From VXYL01 sp963666465 (lineage in GTDB: Bacteria > Pseudomonadota > Gammaproteobacteria > Pseudomonadales > Azotimanducaceae): DNA of 64,000 nt. The notes below the pieces were generated by a model. The model was given only the letters and a program-made list of their open reading frames with translations, did not search any database and was not told the DNA's origin. Below are positions 35,035-44,191 of this stretch, piece after piece. Position 1 is the first letter of the stretch. Each line of letters starts with the position of its first letter. The stretch covers positions 5,456,001 to 5,520,000 of the forward strand of contig OY762824.1 in the NCBI GenBank assembly GCA_963666465.1, written 5' to 3'. A program made the translations under genes and the position numbers.

Positions 35035-36282
35035 ATGGCGTCCGTCCAGATGAGACGACTTGATCAGAGCTCGCTCGGTGGTGGTCTCGCCGCTGCCGTC
35101 GTCGAGCGGGCGCTCCGGCGCCTGCGCGGTGGCGCGGTGGTGGTCGAGACGCCGAATGGCACGAGGGCGTTCGGAATGGGAGCACCGAGGGTGCAGGTGC
35201 GCGTGCATAAAGCCGACTTCTTTCGTCGCATTCTGTTGCACGGGTCCGTGGGCGCTGGCGAGAGCTACATGGATGGCGAGTGGGATTGCGATGACCTGCC
35301 GGCGCTGCTGCGAATCATGCTGCGCAATCGCTCGGCGCTCGAAGGACTGGAGGGGCTCGCCTCGCTGCCTGCAACGCTTGCCGGCACCCTGCGGCACCGC
35401 TTGCGCCGCAACAGCTCGCGCGGCAGCCGGCGCAACATTCGCGCCCACTACGACCTCGGCAACGAGTTCTTCCGCGTCTTCCTCGACCGCAACATGAGCT
35501 ACTCCTGTGCGGTGTACGACACCGGAGAGGAGTCACTCGACGAGGCCGGGGACGCCAAGCTGGACCGGCTCTGCCGCAAGCTTGAGCTCGGCCCCGAAGA
35601 CCACCTGCTGGACATCGGCTGTGGCTGGGGTGGCCTCGCCATTCACGTGGCGCGGCGCTTCGGCTGCCGCGTGACGGCAGTCACGGTGTCGGAGGCGCAG
35701 TGTCGTCATGCGCGTGCGCGAGTCGTCGCTGCTGGCCTGGACGATCGCGTGGAGGTGCGGCTGGAGGACTATCGCCATGTGCAGGGCCGGTTCGACAAGA
35801 TCGTCTCGGTGGAGATGGTGGAGGCGGTGGGGCACGACCGTCTCGCCCGCTACTTCGCCGCCTGCTCACGGCTGCTGAAGGGCGACGGCATGATGGCGCT
35901 GCAGGCCATCGTCATCCGTGACAGTCGCTATCGTCGCGCCCTGCACCGGGCGGACTTCATCAAGAAGCACATCTTTCCCGGCGGCTTCATTCCGAGCGTG
36001 TCAGTGCTCACCAACGCCGCGGCGAAGGCGGATCTCACCCTCGTCAATCTGGAGGACTTCGGACTCGACTATGCGCGAACGCTGCGCGAGTGGCAGCTGC
36101 GTCTCGATGTCGGCGCCGACCGCCTGCCGGCCAATCTCGACGAACGCTTCGTGCGCATGTGGCGCTTCTACTTCGCCTATTGCGAGGCCGGCTTTGCCGA
36201 ACGCGCCACCAGCGATGTGCAGATGCTGCTCGCTCCTTCTGGCTGGCGCGGGCCGGTGTGGCGCGGACGCGGGGCGACGTGA
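35035..36282 (+). CDS. cfa: Cyclopropane-fatty-acyl-phospholipid synthase family protein
   Basis: A 415-residue SAM-dependent enzyme that adds a methylene (or methyl) group across acyl double bonds in phospholipids. Features: the N-terminal domain, HYDLGNEFFRVFLDRNMSYS, SAM motif I DIGCGWGGLAIHVARRFG, SVEMVEAVGHD with the conserved Glu, FIKKHIFPGGFIPS with the active-site His, and FGLDYARTLREW with the Tyr. All key residues are present. AAGGGA precedes the ATG. The length is slightly above E. coli Cfa. The next methyltransferase gene overlaps the stop by four bases. Confidence 0.92.
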   Translation: MASVQMRRLDQSSLGGGLAAAVVERALRRLRGGAVVVETPNGTRAFGMGAPRVQVRVHKADFFRRILLHGSVGAGESYMDGEWDCDDLPALLRIMLRNRSALEGLEGLASLPATLAGTLRHRLRRNSSRGSRRNIRAHYDLGNEFFRVFLDRNMSYSCAVYDTGEESLDEAGDAKLDRLCRKLELGPEDHLLDIGCGWGGLAIHVARRFGCRVTAVTVSEAQCRHARARVVAAGLDDRVEVRLEDYRHVQGRFDKIVSVEMVEAVGHDRLARYFAACSRLLKGDGMMALQAIVIRDSRYRRALHRADFIKKHIFPGGFIPSVSVLTNAAAKADLTLVNLEDFGLDYARTLREWQLRLDVGADRLPANLDERFVRMWRFYFAYCEAGFAERATSDVQMLLAPSGWRGPVWRGRGAT

Positions 36283-37337
36283 GCTTGCCGAGCATCGACG
36301 CGCTGGTGCGTCAGGCGGAGGCGGGGCGGGTGCCGGATGCATTCATTCGGCTCGGCATTCGCCGACTGATCCGTTCGCGGCTGTCGCAGGAGGGCATTGG
36401 CGACCCGGCGCGGCTCAAGGCGCGCCAGCAGGAGCTGCTGCGGCAGCTTCAATGCGGCCCCATCGCCGAGCACACCGCAGCGGCCAACGCCCAACACTAC
36501 GACACGCCGCCGGCCTTCTTTCGAGAGACGCTGGGGCCGCGCATGAAGTACAGCGCCTGCCTCTGGCCGACCGGAACGGCCACCCTGGCGGAGGCCGAGG
36601 AGCGGATGCTGGAGCTCTATGTAGAACGGGCGCGGCTCCGGGACGGGATGCGTGTGTTGGACCTCGGCTGCGGCTGGGGCTCCTTCGCGCTCTGGCTGGC
36701 GCGGCGACATCCGCACTCTCGGATCCTCGCGGTGTCGAACTCGGCCGAGCAGCGGCGCTTCATCGCTGAGACGGCGACGGCCGAGGGGCTCGCCAACGTC
36801 GAAGCCCGCACGGCCAACGTCAGCGCCTTTGCTCCCGGCGAACGCTTCCACCGTATCGTCTCTGTGGAGATGTTCGAGCACATGCGTAACCTTGCCGAAC
36901 TCATGCGACGCATCTCGTCGTGGTTAGCGGAGGACGGGACTCTCTTTGTCCATGTCTTCTGCCACCGCAGCGTTGCCTATCCGTTCGAGTCGGAGGGCGG
37001 CGGAGACTGGATGGCGCGTCACTTCTTCACCGGCGGCATCATGCCCGCGCGCGACACGCTGGCGCACTTTCAGGAGCACATGGTGCTCGAACAGGTGTGG
37101 GAGGTGCCGGGGAAGCACTACCAGCGCACCGCGCGTGCTTGGCTCGACAATCTCGACCGGCATCGCGATGCCGCGTCGAGAGCTCTTTCGACAGCTCCGC
37201 ACGGCAACGCAGGGGGTCGCGAAGCACGCCTTCGCCTGCAACGGTGGCGCATGTTCTTCATGGCTTGCGAGGAACTGTTTGGCTGGAGCGGGGGCGACGA
37301 ATGGCTTGTCTGTCACTATCGGTTCCGACCTCGTTGA
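36279..37337 (+). CDS. SAM-dependent methyltransferase, Cfa-related
   Basis: A 352-residue methyltransferase starting at GTG in a GTGA overlap with cfa. It has HYDTPPAFFRETLGPRMKYS, motif I VLDLGCGWGSFALWLARRHP, VEMFEHMRNLAELMRR and FFTGGIMPARDTLAHF. It is a paralogue of Cfa-type enzymes without the Cfa N-terminal domain. In alphaproteobacteria an equivalent partner methylates unsaturated fatty acids in furan fatty acid synthesis; the same role here is only inferred. The C-terminal WRMFFMACEELFGWSGGDEW is typical of this subfamily. Confidence 0.85.
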   Translation: MSLPSIDALVRQAEAGRVPDAFIRLGIRRLIRSRLSQEGIGDPARLKARQQELLRQLQCGPIAEHTAAANAQHYDTPPAFFRETLGPRMKYSACLWPTGTATLAEAEERMLELYVERARLRDGMRVLDLGCGWGSFALWLARRHPHSRILAVSNSAEQRRFIAETATAEGLANVEARTANVSAFAPGERFHRIVSVEMFEHMRNLAELMRRISSWLAEDGTLFVHVFCHRSVAYPFESEGGGDWMARHFFTGGIMPARDTLAHFQEHMVLEQVWEVPGKHYQRTARAWLDNLDRHRDAASRALSTAPHGNAGGREARLRLQRWRMFFMACEELFGWSGGDEWLVCHYRFRPR

Positions 37338-37549
37338 GGGGGCGTCCAACCGCTGATGGAAGCGGTTCGGCTGGGGCCTCGATAGGGCTTGTCCGCCCTC
37401 TCCGAAGAAGCCGAGGACGGCTCTGCGCCCCAGGGCCTCGCATCGATCTCCCCCGAAGGGAGGAGCGATGCAGGTCACGACTCGCCAGATGGGGCGGTCT
37501 GTTCGGTCGATTGGGGGTTGGGGCGTGCTTTGCCAAGGTGCCCTCGCTT

Positions 37550-37638
37550 GCATGGAAGTACGCCCCAGCGATGGGGGAATTGCCGGTACTTCCTTGCGCG
37601 TCAGCGGTCGGGGATGCTTCCCCGGCTGAAGGCTCCTT
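37550..37638 (-). repeat. Solitary, diverged inverted copy of the 88-bp repeat
   Basis: Read on the minus strand, it gives ggagccttcagccggggaag and cgctgacgcgcaagg, the core of the tandem unit at 16004-16537, with about 20% differences in the variable half. It lies in the 320-base gap (37338-37657) between the methyltransferase and histidine kinase genes. The gap has no other recognisable content. Confidence 0.75.
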
Positions 37639-37657
37639 GAGACGTGGGAGTTGGAGG

Positions 37658-38956
37658 ATGCATGGGGTTCGTAGGGGGCTCAGTGCTCGCCTTGGACGGC
37701 TCTTTGCCGTGCAGCTTGCGGTCATTGGCGCAGCGACGGTGGCCGGTGTCTTCGTCACCCAAGCGGTGGTGGAGGACTTGCTGACGCGGCAGGCGTTGGC
37801 GTTGGAGGCGGAGCATTACTGGCGACGTCGTGCCGAGCACGAGGGCCATTCCCTGCCGGACACGGCCAACATGCGTGGATATCTGCGCGGTTCGGAGGCG
37901 GTACCCCCGGCCGAACTTGCCGGCCAGGCGACGGGCTTCCGGCGCCTGGCGCTCGAGGGTCGAAGCCGCCTTGTGCATGTGTCCGAGCAAGGGGGCGAGC
38001 GCCTGTATCTGGTGTTCAACGCCGGGCAGGTGTCGGACCTCGCGTTCTACTTCGGCACCCTGCCGCTGTCGGTGGTGCTGCTGCTGATGTACGTGCTCCT
38101 GTTCGTGGCCTATCGTTGGTCTCGCGCCGCGCTGTCGCCCCTTGTGCGGCTGGCTCGGGAACTGGAGACGGTGGACTTCGACCGCTCCGGGGGCGTTGCG
38201 CTGAATCTCGATCCGGTTCGCAGCGTCGCCGACGCAGAGGTGGCGACGATGGTGGATGCCCTCGACCGCTTCACGAGCCGCCTGGACGCCGCCATCGAGC
38301 GGGAGCGCCTGTTCACCCGCGATGCCGGCCACGAACTTCGCACGCCCTTGGCCGTTTTCAAGGGCTCGCTTGATCTGCTCGAACGCAATGCCGACCGCCC
38401 CAACCACGACCGCCGGGCGCTGGCGAGGATGCGGCGCACGGCTGACGACATGGAGTCGCTGCTCGAAACCCTGCTGACGCTGGCGCACGAAGACGCGGTG
38501 GCGACAGACCTGCCCGCGCGGGTCAACGACATCGTTGCCGAAGAGGCGGAGCGTCTCGCCGATCTTGCCGAAGAGCGACGCAACCGCCTGAGGGTGCGGG
38601 ATTCCGATGCGTTGCAGGTGCCGGCGCCGGAGCCAGCCGTGCGCGTGGTGGTCGCCAACCTGCTGCGCAATGCTCTCGCATACACCGAGAACGGCGAGGT
38701 GGAGGTCAGCATCGAAGGGCGCTGCCTGCGCGTCTCCGACACCGGCATCGGCATGTCGCAGCAGGGACTGGCCCGCGCCTTCGATCCGTTCTATCGCGGC
38801 GAGGCGGGAAGGGAGATGGCGCAGGGACACGGACTGGGGCTGTCCATCGTCCGCCGCCTGACCGCACAATACGGCTGGACGCTACACGCCCACAGCAGCC
38901 CGGGGCACGGCACGTCGGTGGAGGTGCGGTTTCCTTGTGGGGGGCCGGTGCCTTGA
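37658..38956 (+). CDS. Sensor histidine kinase
   Basis: A 432-residue two-helix membrane sensor: helix 1 about 14-36, periplasmic domain about 37-125, helix 2 about 128-150. HAMP and HisKA follow with the phosphorylated His in RDAGHELRTPLAVFKGSLDL, then an N-box NLLRNALAYTENGEV, G1 VSDTGIGMS and G2 GHGLGLSIVRRL. It should phosphorylate the regulator encoded convergently just downstream (stops 48 bases apart). Its position at the end of the desaturase-cfa operon suggests it senses envelope or lipid state. ATG at 37658; GGGAG seven bases upstream. Confidence 0.9.
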   Translation: MHGVRRGLSARLGRLFAVQLAVIGAATVAGVFVTQAVVEDLLTRQALALEAEHYWRRRAEHEGHSLPDTANMRGYLRGSEAVPPAELAGQATGFRRLALEGRSRLVHVSEQGGERLYLVFNAGQVSDLAFYFGTLPLSVVLLLMYVLLFVAYRWSRAALSPLVRLARELETVDFDRSGGVALNLDPVRSVADAEVATMVDALDRFTSRLDAAIERERLFTRDAGHELRTPLAVFKGSLDLLERNADRPNHDRRALARMRRTADDMESLLETLLTLAHEDAVATDLPARVNDIVAEEAERLADLAEERRNRLRVRDSDALQVPAPEPAVRVVVANLLRNALAYTENGEVEVSIEGRCLRVSDTGIGMSQQGLARAFDPFYRGEAGREMAQGHGLGLSIVRRLTAQYGWTLHAHSSPGHGTSVEVRFPCGGPVP

Positions 38957-39004
38957 TCAAGCCCCGTGCAGGCTCCGCCGACGAACCCGACGGGATGCCC
39001 AGCC

Positions 39005-39706
39005 CTATGTGGCCCCCGATCCATCGTCAGGAAAGCGCAGGCAGTAGCCCCGTCCCGGCACCGTGGTGACGATGTGGTGGGGGAAGGGACGGTCCAAGGC
39101 TTGGCGGAGGTTGTAGATGTGGCTGCGCAGGGCGTCGCTGTGGGGTGGTTCGCCGTCCCAGAGATCTCGCTCGATGGCGCGGCGGGAGACGATGCCGGGG
39201 TGCTCGCGCAGCAGCAACTCGAGCAGGCGGAAGGCTGTGCGTGACAGGGTGATCGGCACCCGGGCGCGGGTGACTTCGGCGGTGTCGGCGTCGAGCACCA
39301 GATCGGCAACCTCGTAGCGGCGCGTCAATCCCTGGGCACGCCGCGCCAGCGCCTCGATCCGCGCCACGAGTTCCGGCATGTCAAAGGGCTTGACGAGATA
39401 GTCGTCGGCACCGGCGTCAAAGCCGGTGATCTTGTCCTCGAGCCGGTCCCGGGCCGTGAGCATGATGACGGGCGTTGCGATCCGGGCATCCTTGCGCAGC
39501 CGTTCGCAGACCGCAAAGCCGTCCATGCCGGGAAGCATGATGTCGAGCACCATCACGTCGTAGCTTTCGGTGACCGCAAGATGCACCGCCACCAGGCCGT
39601 CGGCCGCATGGTCCACATTGTGGCCGCAGGCCTCGAGGTAGGCGCCCGTGGTCTCGGCGAGTTCGGCGTGGTCCTCCGCCAGCAGGATGTCGAGACTTCG
39701 CGTCAC
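39005..39706 (-). CDS. OmpR-family response regulator
   Basis: A 233-residue regulator. The receiver domain has LLAEDHAEL (acidic pair), the phospho-Asp in DVMVLDIMLPGMDGF and Lys in DYLVKPFD. The C-terminal winged helix reads LSRTAFRLLELLLREHPGIV and ends SDALRSHIYNLRQALD with TVPGRGYCLRFP. The GTG start at 39706 overlaps the acyltransferase stop (GTGA). It ends 48 bases from the kinase gene stop, facing it, an unusual split of a cognate pair over two convergent operons. Confidence 0.92.
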   Translation of the reverse strand: MTRSLDILLAEDHAELAETTGAYLEACGHNVDHAADGLVAVHLAVTESYDVMVLDIMLPGMDGFAVCERLRKDARIATPVIMLTARDRLEDKITGFDAGADDYLVKPFDMPELVARIEALARRAQGLTRRYEVADLVLDADTAEVTRARVPITLSRTAFRLLELLLREHPGIVSRRAIERDLWDGEPPHSDALRSHIYNLRQALDRPFPHHIVTTVPGRGYCLRFPDDGSGAT

Positions 39707-40575
39707 CGCGGGCCGTCCTCGACCGAGGCCGAGCGCAACAAGGCATCCTTTTCCGCCCAACGCCGCTCCAGCCAGGACTCGGTCCCTTCGGCGGCGATGA
39801 CGCCGGCCGGAGTCGCTTGCGCAACCACGCCGATCGGCCCGCCGGCGCCGGCGAGAAAATGCCAGAACAGCGGCGCCGGCCGCGGCTGCCGATAGAGGAG
39901 CGCAACGTCCACGACGTTCACATCCTGAGGTTCAAGCGCCGCCAGGATGGCGCCGAAGCCGCCGACGCGGGGCGGCAGCAAGCATTTGAGGGCTCCCGAA
40001 GGATCGCGCTTCTCCTCGCGGAAGCGAGTCCCCTCCACGAACGCCAGCATGGCGGCCGGCGCCTTGGCAAGGCTCGCGCAGGCTTCGCGGATGCGCTTGA
40101 TGTCGCCGCGCCGCCTCTGGGCTTCCGACCCCACGCCACCGCGAGCCTGGGCGCCAGAACGGCGCTGCAGCATCGGGAAGTCGAAGGCCAGGAAGATGAG
40201 CCCAAGCACCGGAATCCACGCCAGTTCCCGCTTGCAGAGGAACTTGAGGATGGGGCCCCGGCGGGAAATGACGCTTTGCAGGACGAAGATGTCGGTCCAG
40301 GAGACGTGGTTGGCGATGACGATGCAGGTCTCGTCGGTGCCCAGATCCAGCGCCGGTCGCTGCCACGAGGCACCGGACACCTTGCCGAGCCACCAATCGT
40401 TCACCGCCACGGCGGCGCGATACACGTCGGCCGCTCGCCGGGTGATCCAGGCGCGCATGGAAGGCACGAGCGCCTTGAGCGGCAGCAGCAACAACAGCGG
40501 CACGCACCAGACGACCAGATTCAGCACGATGACAAGCAACGCGATGGCGGCCTTGGCATGTTGGCGAAGGGTCAT
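39703..40575 (-). CDS. PlsC-type 1-acylglycerol-3-phosphate acyltransferase family protein
   Basis: A 290-residue membrane acyltransferase. The N-terminal anchor ALLVIVLNLVVWCVPLLLLL is followed by the HX4D motif NHVSWTDIFVLQ, FLCKRELAWIPVLG and FVEGTRFREEKR. It probably transfers an acyl chain to lysophosphatidate or a related lipid. The start ATG at 40575 overlaps the DUF1295 stop by four bases (ATGA), and its stop overlaps the response regulator start. It is the middle gene of a three-gene minus-strand operon opposite the desaturase/Cfa operon. Confidence 0.88.
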   Translation of the reverse strand: MTLRQHAKAAIALLVIVLNLVVWCVPLLLLLPLKALVPSMRAWITRRAADVYRAAVAVNDWWLGKVSGASWQRPALDLGTDETCIVIANHVSWTDIFVLQSVISRRGPILKFLCKRELAWIPVLGLIFLAFDFPMLQRRSGAQARGGVGSEAQRRRGDIKRIREACASLAKAPAAMLAFVEGTRFREEKRDPSGALKCLLPPRVGGFGAILAALEPQDVNVVDVALLYRQPRPAPLFWHFLAGAGGPIGVVAQATPAGVIAAEGTESWLERRWAEKDALLRSASVEDGPR

Positions 40576-41444
40576 CGTCGCGGCGGCAACGGCAACAGCA
40601 TCGGCGTGCGCTGCCGATAGCGGCGATAGTCGGGATCGTTGCCCCAGCGCTTCCTGGCGCGTGCGTCGAGCAAGGGCACGCCGCTTACCTGCGTCAGTTG
40701 CAGCCCGATCAGCATGGGCGCCAGCAAGGTCGCGATCTGCCAGCCCTGCAGCGCCGGCGCCGCCACGACGGCGATGCCGCACCAAAGCAGGATCTCGCCC
40801 AGATAGTTGGGGTGCCGGCACCAGCCCCACAAACCGGTGTCGATAAAGCGTCCGGCATTCTCCGGGCGAAGGCGGAAGCGTCGCTTTTGTTCGTCGGCGA
40901 GCACCTCGATGGTGAATCCGGCGAGCCAAATGACAGCGCCGGCGAGCAACCACGCATCCAGTCCCGGCGTCACGGAAGCCGAGGTGATGGCGGCAAGGCC
41001 CGGTGCCGAGGCCAGCGACACCCAAGTGCCCTGCAGCGTCCAGGTCATCAGGAACGCTGGCAGCTCCGCCTTCAGGCGGTCGAACCGGCGATCCACCCCT
41101 TCTCTGCGAATGCGCAGAAACAGGAACAGCCCCAACCGCACCGCCCACACTCCCACCATGGCGGCGATCAGCCCGGTGCGAAGGTTGACGGGACTAGCCG
41201 CCACCAGCGCCACGGCCATCACAGCCAAGAAGGTGGCAGAGCCCACGAGGTCGAAGAAGCGCTCCGAACGCCCCAGCCATGCCGGCACGAACGCCAGCCA
41301 CTGCATGGCAAATGCGAGGCCGATGCAGCAGGCGAACACGGGCACGGCGGCCCAGCGAATGCTCCCGTCGCTGCCGGCCCAGGCGACCAACAGGCCGGTC
41401 ACGACCGCATCTGCGACGCCAAGCCACGCAGTCGTCCTATTCAC
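40572..41444 (-). CDS. DUF1295 (steroid 5-alpha-reductase-like) membrane protein
   Basis: A 290-residue protein with about seven membrane helices and the C-terminal signature GRFIDTGLWGWCRHPNYLGE followed by DPDYRRYRQRTPMLLPLPP, typical of DUF1295 and of the ICMT/steroid-reductase group that binds NADPH near its C-terminus. DUF1295 proteins are often encoded with Cfa, DUF1365 and flavin oxidase genes. The start is a GTG at 41444; no ATG lies near. The 260 bases upstream to 41700 hold no gene; they should carry this operon's promoter, but none is evident. Confidence 0.85.
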   Translation of the reverse strand: MNRTTAWLGVADAVVTGLLVAWAGSDGSIRWAAVPVFACCIGLAFAMQWLAFVPAWLGRSERFFDLVGSATFLAVMAVALVAASPVNLRTGLIAAMVGVWAVRLGLFLFLRIRREGVDRRFDRLKAELPAFLMTWTLQGTWVSLASAPGLAAITSASVTPGLDAWLLAGAVIWLAGFTIEVLADEQKRRFRLRPENAGRFIDTGLWGWCRHPNYLGEILLWCGIAVVAAPALQGWQIATLLAPMLIGLQLTQVSGVPLLDARARKRWGNDPDYRRYRQRTPMLLPLPPRR

Positions 41445-41700
41445 GGCACGCCACCACCCTCACCATGCCAAGCCTTGCCTTTGGCTCCAGCCACAGCCAC
41501 TTTGTACCCGCTTGTGGCGGCAATTGCGACTGCCTGGCCATTGGGCGGGCTCTCGACCGCGCCTTCGGACTCTGAGGACGCAATGGCCGGCGCGCCGGCG
41601 TCCGAGCGAGGGCAAAACCCACTCGCCGGGCGCCTTCCCTTGGCACAGCGGCGTCCCGGGGCCGTGGCGGGAGGTCGCCGCGTTTGACATCCTTAGCCCA

Positions 41701-42030
41701 CTAAGGGATCAGGCCAATATTATATTTCCATCTTCGCCGTGGACGCAGTTCGTAGTTCCAGTCGCCGTGGAACTCGTCCCGGTGGAGCGACAGGGCGTCC
41801 ATCTCGGCTTGGGTGACCGTCTCGCCGGTGGGATGTTCGCCCGGGTCGAGTCCGGCCTCGACCCGGAGTCCGGCCGCGGTCCGCGTGTTGCCGATCAGGT
41901 CGACGACGGTCTCGAAGGTGCGCAGCGGCTTGCCCCGCCGGTTCTGCGTGATGTGGCAGAACAGCCGGTGCTCGATCCTGTTCCACTTGCTGGTGCCCGG
42001 CGGGAAGTGGCCGACGCTCATCTCCCTGAA
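41701..42030 (-). pseudogene. ISAzo13-family transposase, C-terminal fragment
   Basis: The last 105 or so residues of an ISAzo13-type (Rhodopirellula-type DDE) transposase are intact: GHFPPGTSKWNRIEHRLFCH, ITQNRRGKPLRTFETVVDLI, and the C-terminal DALSLHRDEFHGDWNYELRP. Just upstream, frames break and the catalytic region is gone. The TAG stop is at 41701-41703. Confidence 0.7.
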
Positions 42031-42848
42031 ACGCGGCTGGCCCCCCGCAGCGCAATCGGTATGCCTCCATCGTCTCGGGGTCGCTTCGCAAGCTCATGCT
42101 CGACCAGATGCGCCTGCGCGCTCCCCTGCAGGGCGATGACGCCAATCGATTTCCCTTGCGTGTCGGAGACGGCAGCCCATTGCTGCATCATGTTCAGCAA
42201 GCACCGCGGGACTGGCCCTCGGGGCGCCGCCGTCCGCAGGCCCTTGACCGTACCCATAGCGGGACCGCTGCCCACGCGATGAACGCCTTCGTGCGTTCGA
42301 GGCGTTTGGCCATCGCATTGGCCTGGATTCGAGGCAAGCCGAGCACTGGGTGGGACGCCTGGAACGGTTGTGCGAACGATATAGTCGAAAGGAACGGGAA
42401 AGACTCGACACGGTACCGCTCGACCCTGATTCCCCGCGCCGAGGGAGACCCCACACCTCTCGGTTCCGTGACTACGAAATCGCCGAGCTTATCCGTCGGC
42501 TCGAAGGCCGTGGACTGCCGGTCACGTCCGCCGGGGGCGAGTCCATCGCCGGTGTACTCGCCGAAGCGCTGGACCTTCGGAGTCCATTATCGCCAAGATA
42601 CGGGAGAAGGCTTCCAATCGGCTCGAGCGCACCGTTCCAAGTGTCCGGTGCGGTACGCCTATCCCGAAGTTTCAAGCCCGGCGGAATGGCACGCAATGCC
42701 CGGCGTGTCGATGCGCTGGCACTGTGGACTACACGACCCTGCGACTGCGCAATTAGTTCGTAAGCCCGCGTGGATCGATGGCGCTACGTTGCGGCTTCGG
42801 CCAATTGCGGAGCCGGGTGCAGGCGGACTCCGGTGGAGGTCATTCACG
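42031..42848. other. Region of broken frames upstream of the DUF6883 gene
   Basis: No complete gene is supported. A plus-strand GTG frame at 42350 gives ERLCERYSRKERERLDTVPL and RFRDYEIAELIRRLEGRGLP, which looks like a coding scrap of an unknown small DNA-binding-like protein up to about 42600. A different plus frame across 42560-42760 is continuous with the downstream gene but has unnatural composition. Confidence 0.4.
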
Positions 42849-43208
42849 TTGAAGCTACCCAACGGAAGCCAGGCGATCATCGACGGTCGCAAGATCTCGG
42901 ATTACTGCCTCAATCCCGATCACGACGATGGGAGGCACAAGGCTCACCTCTTCCAGGCGCTGACCGGTCTGAACCGGCACAACGCTAGCCTGTTGGTCGA
43001 CGCCCTTCGTGAAGCTGCCGCATCCGACGATGCGGCGGTCGGCAAAGTGGACAGGTACGGTCGCCGACACGTGATCGACTTCGAATTCACAGGTCCGAAT
43101 GGCACCGCCATGATTCGTTCCGCATGGATCGTAAGGACCAGCGAAAGCGTGCCCCGCTTGGTCACCTGCTATATTCTCCGACATGCCAACCTGCGAGTGG
43201 ACGAATGA
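42849..43208 (+). CDS. DUF6883 domain protein
   Basis: A 119-residue protein. It starts KLPNGSQAIIDGRKISDYCL followed by NPDHDDGRHKAHLFQALTGL, the typical DUF6883 opening, and ends with IRSAWIVRTSESVPRLVTCY. The TTG start at 42849 is chosen because family members begin M-K-L-P-N-G and a GGAGGT ribosome site lies nine bases upstream. In-frame ATGs at 42696 and 42711 would add residues unlike the family. Such domains occur as small toxin-like modules; activity is unproven. It overlaps the DUF4926 gene. Confidence 0.7.
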   Translation: MKLPNGSQAIIDGRKISDYCLNPDHDDGRHKAHLFQALTGLNRHNASLLVDALREAAASDDAAVGKVDRYGRRHVIDFEFTGPNGTAMIRSAWIVRTSESVPRLVTCYILRHANLRVDE

Positions 43209-43455
43209 CGTGACCACGGCGCGACGACTGGCACTGTTGGACATGGTGGCCGTGCTGAACGACTCAGGTGATCCCGAGATCCGTGCGGGCGATGTAGGAA
43301 CAGTTGTCGAGCTGCTCCCTCCAGATGGCGTGGAAGTCGAGTTCCTGAGCCGGGACGGACGGACTCGACACATCGGCACACTTTCCATCAGTGACGTGCT
43401 CGTTCTCAACCGCGAGCGTACCCGTGTTGCTGGAGCCTCCCCGGTGCCGAGCTGA
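43183..43455 (+). CDS. DUF4926 domain protein
   Basis: A 90-residue protein with LALLDMVAVLNDSGDPEIRA, GDVGTVVELLPPDGVEVEFL and a C-terminal SISDVLVLNRE. This is the small beta-barrel-like DUF4926 pattern. The ATG at 43183 overlaps the previous gene by 26 bases; the GTG at 43210 just after that gene's stop is an alternative start. DUF6883 and DUF4926 genes are often side by side, so the pair may be a toxin and its partner or a single functional unit. Confidence 0.7.
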   Translation: MPTCEWTNDVTTARRLALLDMVAVLNDSGDPEIRAGDVGTVVELLPPDGVEVEFLSRDGRTRHIGTLSISDVLVLNRERTRVAGASPVPS

Positions 43456-43767
43456 GCATCCCGGCCGCTCAGGCACCACTCGGGCTCTGCCGTGCTTCAT
43501 GCCGGTGCGATGGTCGCCACCCATCAGGTTAAACGGCGAATCCGCAGAAACGGCCTTGCGGCCGCTAAAGGCTCACACGCCCTCCGGTCCCCGGGACCGA
43601 CGACTCGTCGAGCGACTCGTCGAGCCTCGCCGGTCCGCGGTCGTGCGGTTCGACGCCGGGGGGGTGCCGCAGGCGTTCCACCGGCGACGCACGGCGCATC
43701 GTCGCGAGCCGGCAAACGCCGCACAGTCAATCAGCGGCCCATGTCCGGTCTGGAGGAATCCGCCTCT
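43456..43767. other. Intergenic stretch without recognisable content
   Basis: About 310 bases. Frames are short and rich in Arg and Pro; no repeat, promoter or RNA signature stands out. Confidence 0.6.
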
Positions 43768-44100
43768 ACCCCGATATGCAGTCGGCCCACGCCTGCATGA
43801 CCGGGCACCGCTTCTCGAGCAGGTCGTCGCGCGCACAGGCGGCGACGGTCGCTGAACCTTCCACGTGCGCCAGCGCGAACTCCGAGGGCAGCTCGTCCAT
43901 GTCGTGCTGCCGCACCCAGTCCCTGAAGCTTGACCGGACTCCATCAGTGCTCACCGCTTCTCGAAGAGATCGTTGCGCGCGCAGGCGACCTCGGTCCTGT
44001 TCCTGACCGCCTGCGCAAGCGCAGCATCCATGACCGCGTGCGGCGTTTGGGTTCCCTCGACGGCGGCGCGCGCAAGTCACCAGCACCAACGCGCGTCCCG
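43768..44100 (-). pseudogene. Tyrosine-recombinase (integrase) C-terminal remnants, possibly duplicated
   Basis: The minus strand reads SSFRDWVRQHDMDELPSEFA, then LAHVEGSATVAACARDDLLE and KRCPVMQAWADCI. This matches the end of phage-type integrases, where S-S-F-R-D-W, A-L-A-H and A-Y-x-R-x-D-L-x-x-K-R are conserved. Upstream at about 43960-44070 a second, frame-broken version of the same segment is visible (MDAALAQAVRNRTEVACARN DLFEK type). The catalytic Tyr region appears only in this decayed form. Confidence 0.5.
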
Positions 44101-44191
44101 AAGGCGCTCAAGGTCTTGCCGTCGATCAAGTAACAGAAAGAAGCAGTCGCTGCCCTTGACACCGGAAAGAATACGGAGTCAAATCAGTACG

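Noticed and set aside
37338..37549. Promoter for the histidine kinase
   Set aside because: No hexamer pair with acceptable spacing was found.
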